Assembly (NCBI GenBank): GCA_002239045.1
Contig: MPNN01000006.1
Location: forward strand, 62,001-126,000
Source of the DNA: SAR202 cluster bacterium bin127
GTDB taxonomy: Bacteria; Chloroflexota; Dehalococcoidia; Lucifugimonadales; Lucifugimonadaceae
Length of the DNA: 64,000 nt
Direction: 5' to 3'
In this document: positions 62,041 through 64,000 of the stretch, piece after piece
Position numbering within the stretch: the first letter of the stretch is position 1
How the letters are laid out: each line of letters opens with the position of its first letter
Made by a program: the position numbers and the translations under genes
Notes under the pieces: generated by a model
What the model saw: the letters and a program-made list of their open reading frames with translations, nothing else
Database searches by the model: none
Told to the model about the DNA's origin: nothing

Positions 62041-63702
62041 ATGAGCCCTACCCTCGTATACGGTCTTCTACTCGCGGTTCTGATCCTCGGACCGTTGGTC
62101 GTTCTGCACGAATTCGGACATTATTTCGCCGCCAAGATTAAAGGCGTTAAGGTGCTCGAATTTGGATTCGGATTCCCGCCTCGCGCATTTGGTATCTGGA
62201 CTGGCTCGACGCCGATATCGACATTTACGCACACCAGATATGACGCAGAAGGTGGCCGAACCGCACTTCGAGTCGGTCAGATGGTGACGATCTTGGGTGA
62301 AGAGAGGCCCGATGGGACGATCGATGCAGCTAGCGTGACAGAGTTCGAGAAAAAGGACATCTCGACCGCTCAATCCTCGGCGTCAGTTTTCGTCGGAAAG
62401 GTAAGGCGAATCGACGACCACAGGATCGTCGTATCCGAGATGGTTTGGTCGATAAATTGGTTGCCGTTTGGCGGATTCGTCAAATTAAAGGGAGAAGAAG
62501 ACCCCGAGGCAAAGAACAGCCTTGCGAACCAATCAGCAATCACCCGAATATTCGTAATCATTGCTGGCATCGCGGTGAACGCCGTCATTCCCTTCATCGT
62601 GTTCACCGTCGTCGTCATGATCCCGGTGCAATACGTCGCTGGCGATGTCGTCGTCTCGAACGTGATGCCTAACTCGCCCGCATACGAAGCAGGAATTCGA
62701 CCATTACAAAAAATAGTCGAGGTTGACGGAACGCCGATCAATAACTTCAATGATCTCCAAAGCGCGGTGATCAAGAAGCTAGGCGAAGAGTCGAAATGGG
62801 TCGTCCAGCGAGGCATTCCAGACCCGTTCGCGCGTCCGGCCGAACCGACCGTCCATTATCTGGAAGGCGATACCCAGATCTTCACTGTTGTAGCTCGATG
62901 GGATCCGCCACGACATGAAATTGTGGACGAAGTTGAAAATCCCTTGAATCAGATGCGGCTTGGAGTCGCTCGTGCCTACAATCCAAGCGTCGGGTTGAAC
63001 GACACATTGATGGTGGTATCAGATGGGACTGTCCGAGACGACCTATATGAAATCTCGCTTTCCGACATCACGGAATTTGTTCCCACAGCGCAGGTCGGTG
63101 ACGCGATCCCCGTGACACGATCCGACGACGGCACCGGGATTCACTATCTTGACGCTCGGAAATTCAACCTTGAACTCGGTACCGTGACTTATCTACAAGA
63201 AGGTGCTGCTGGGGTCCAACTTCAACTGCAAAATCCTTACGTCGCGTCGCGGGGCGTACCTATCACGCGCGCGATCCCCGAAGGCATAAGGGAGACCTTC
63301 GGAATCGTCACCCTTGCACGCAACTCGATATTCGGCGCCCTGTCCGGCTCCAAAAACCCGCAATTCGAGGGTCCAGTCGCGGTTGGTCCCGTTGGTTTGA
63401 GCCAACTGTCCGGTGAAGTGGCAACCGCCGACATATCGATCACCGCCCGCGTCACGATCATACTGACCCTGGCCGCCACACTGAGCATCTCACTGGCGGT
63501 GATCAATCTCTTGCCGTTCCCCGGTCTGGATGGGGGCCGTTTGGCCTTCGTGGTGCTGGAAGTCGTGCGCGGCGGTCGGCGAATCTCGCCGGAAAAGGAA
63601 AACCTTGTTCATCTCGCGGGATTCGTTATCCTCCTCGCACTCATCGTCGTCATTTCGTTCTCGGACATCGCACGCTTGATCGGCGGCGAACGCTTCCTAT
63701 AG
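62041..63702 (+). CDS. rseP: Site-2 zinc metalloprotease RseP/RasP type (M50) with PDZ
   Basis: A 553-aa intramembrane protease from ATG 62041. The zinc site H23-E-F-G-H27 lies in the first helix, and the third metal ligand is in NLLPFPGLDGG near the C-terminus. A PDZ domain (SPAYEAGIRPLQKIVEVDG, in part AYEAGIRPLQKI) lies in the middle. Compared with typical ~350-450-aa members it has an insertion of about 80 residues between FPPRAFGIW and LPFGGFVKLKG, and a long insertion after the PDZ core. It cleaves membrane anchors such as anti-sigma factors or signal peptide remnants. Confidence 0.94.
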   Translation: MSPTLVYGLLLAVLILGPLVVLHEFGHYFAAKIKGVKVLEFGFGFPPRAFGIWTGSTPISTFTHTRYDAEGGRTALRVGQMVTILGEERPDGTIDAASVTEFEKKDISTAQSSASVFVGKVRRIDDHRIVVSEMVWSINWLPFGGFVKLKGEEDPEAKNSLANQSAITRIFVIIAGIAVNAVIPFIVFTVVVMIPVQYVAGDVVVSNVMPNSPAYEAGIRPLQKIVEVDGTPINNFNDLQSAVIKKLGEESKWVVQRGIPDPFARPAEPTVHYLEGDTQIFTVVARWDPPRHEIVDEVENPLNQMRLGVARAYNPSVGLNDTLMVVSDGTVRDDLYEISLSDITEFVPTAQVGDAIPVTRSDDGTGIHYLDARKFNLELGTVTYLQEGAAGVQLQLQNPYVASRGVPITRAIPEGIRETFGIVTLARNSIFGALSGSKNPQFEGPVAVGPVGLSQLSGEVATADISITARVTIILTLAATLSISLAVINLLPFPGLDGGRLAFVVLEVVRGGRRISPEKENLVHLAGFVILLALIVVISFSDIARLIGGERFL

Positions 63703-63708
63703 CCGATA

Positions 63709-64000
63709 ATGGATACAAGCATGCTTGAACTGATCGACAAATCTGCAACCGCGCGCTCGACTACCCATCGCGTCATGGTCGGTCACGTCCCGATCGGTGG
63801 GGGCAGTCCCGTCGTTGTGCAGTCGATGACCGACACGGATACCGCTGATATCGAGAAGACCACATCGCAGGTCAAGTTGCTCGCCGACGCCGGCAGTGAA
63901 ATCGTTCGCATCACCGTTAATAACGATGACGCGGCTCGGGCGGTGCCGGAAATCGCCGAGAGATTGGCTGACTTGGGATGCGACGTACCGTTGGTCGGCG
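63709..64000 (+). CDS. ispG: 4-hydroxy-3-methylbut-2-enyl diphosphate synthase IspG (5' part only)
   Basis: An open frame of 97 codons from ATG 63709 to the right edge, 6 nt after rseP. It reads [20 protein letters not shown] at the start, then [20 protein letters not shown] and [12 protein letters not shown], which are diagnostic for the N-terminus of IspG (GcpE). IspG is a [4Fe-4S] enzyme late in the MEP pathway. The remainder is beyond the window. Confidence 0.96.
   Translation, partial: MDTSMLELIDKSATARSTTHRVMVGHVPIGGGSPVVVQSMTDTDTADIEKTTSQVKLLADAGSEIVRITVNNDDAARAVPEIAERLADLGCDVPLVG

Overview
This 64 kb window looks like a chromosomal segment of a free-living, probably marine member of the Chloroflexota, most likely of the SAR202 type. 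That placement is inferred from gene content: many oligopeptide-type ABC transporters whose lipoproteins carry Val/Glu-rich repeat stalks, arylsulfatase-type sulfatases, an enolase-superfamily enzyme plus a decayed copy, amidohydrolases, a two-subunit 2-oxoacid:acceptor oxidoreductase and CRTAC1-like FG-GAP lipoproteins. TTG and GTG starts are common. A 16S gene or marker phylogeny would be needed to confirm it.

Region 1 (about 1-28.4 kb) is a surface and transport block. It holds four substrate-binding lipoproteins, three permease pairs, two ATPase pairs, two FG-GAP/CRTAC1 lipoproteins (one cut by the left edge), a sulfatase, an enolase-family dehydratase/racemase and an AT-richer Fic protein. 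The order is: FG-GAP (-); SBP-dppBCDF-sulfatase-Fic (+); a 132-bp enolase-family pseudogene scrap and a small Cys-rich membrane protein (-); dppC-dppB-SBP-enolase-dppC-dppB (-); two tandem paralogous SBPs and an FG-GAP lipoprotein (+); dppF-dppD (-). Hairpins separate SBP genes from their permeases, and near-identical terminators follow the two tandem SBPs. This suggests the lipoproteins are expressed above the membrane components.

Region 2 (28.5-41.7 kb) is mixed. It has a small membrane protein, an NADP-dependent MDR reductase, tRNA-Gly, a DnaQ-like protein with substituted catalytic residues, tRNA-Leu, a heptad-repeat coiled-coil protein lying between a tRNA-Phe gene and a duplicate of that tRNA's 3' end (the footprint of a small integrated element), a DRTGG P-loop protein, a SAM methyltransferase, a UvrD/PcrA helicase, a hot-dog hydratase pair with a double-SDR fusion (beta-oxidation-like), a ThuA-like protein and a Nudix-GNAT fusion.

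Region 3 (41.9-56 kb) has KorAB, a second sulfatase, a divergent PlsY-like protein opposite an MFS transporter, a cytochrome c maturation operon (ccmA, ccmB, ccmC, a CcmD-like gene and ccmE with a CxxxY heme site) preceded by two amidohydrolases, an FAH-family hydrolase and a CcdA-like thiol-disulfide protein.

Region 4 (56.2-64 kb) is a compact housekeeping operon: rpsB-tsf-pyrH-frr-uppS-cdsA-dxr-rseP-ispG (ispG cut by the right edge). It links translation, lipid-carrier and phospholipid synthesis, the MEP isoprenoid pathway and site-2 proteolysis. No CRISPR array, rRNA, insertion sequence or recombinase gene was seen.
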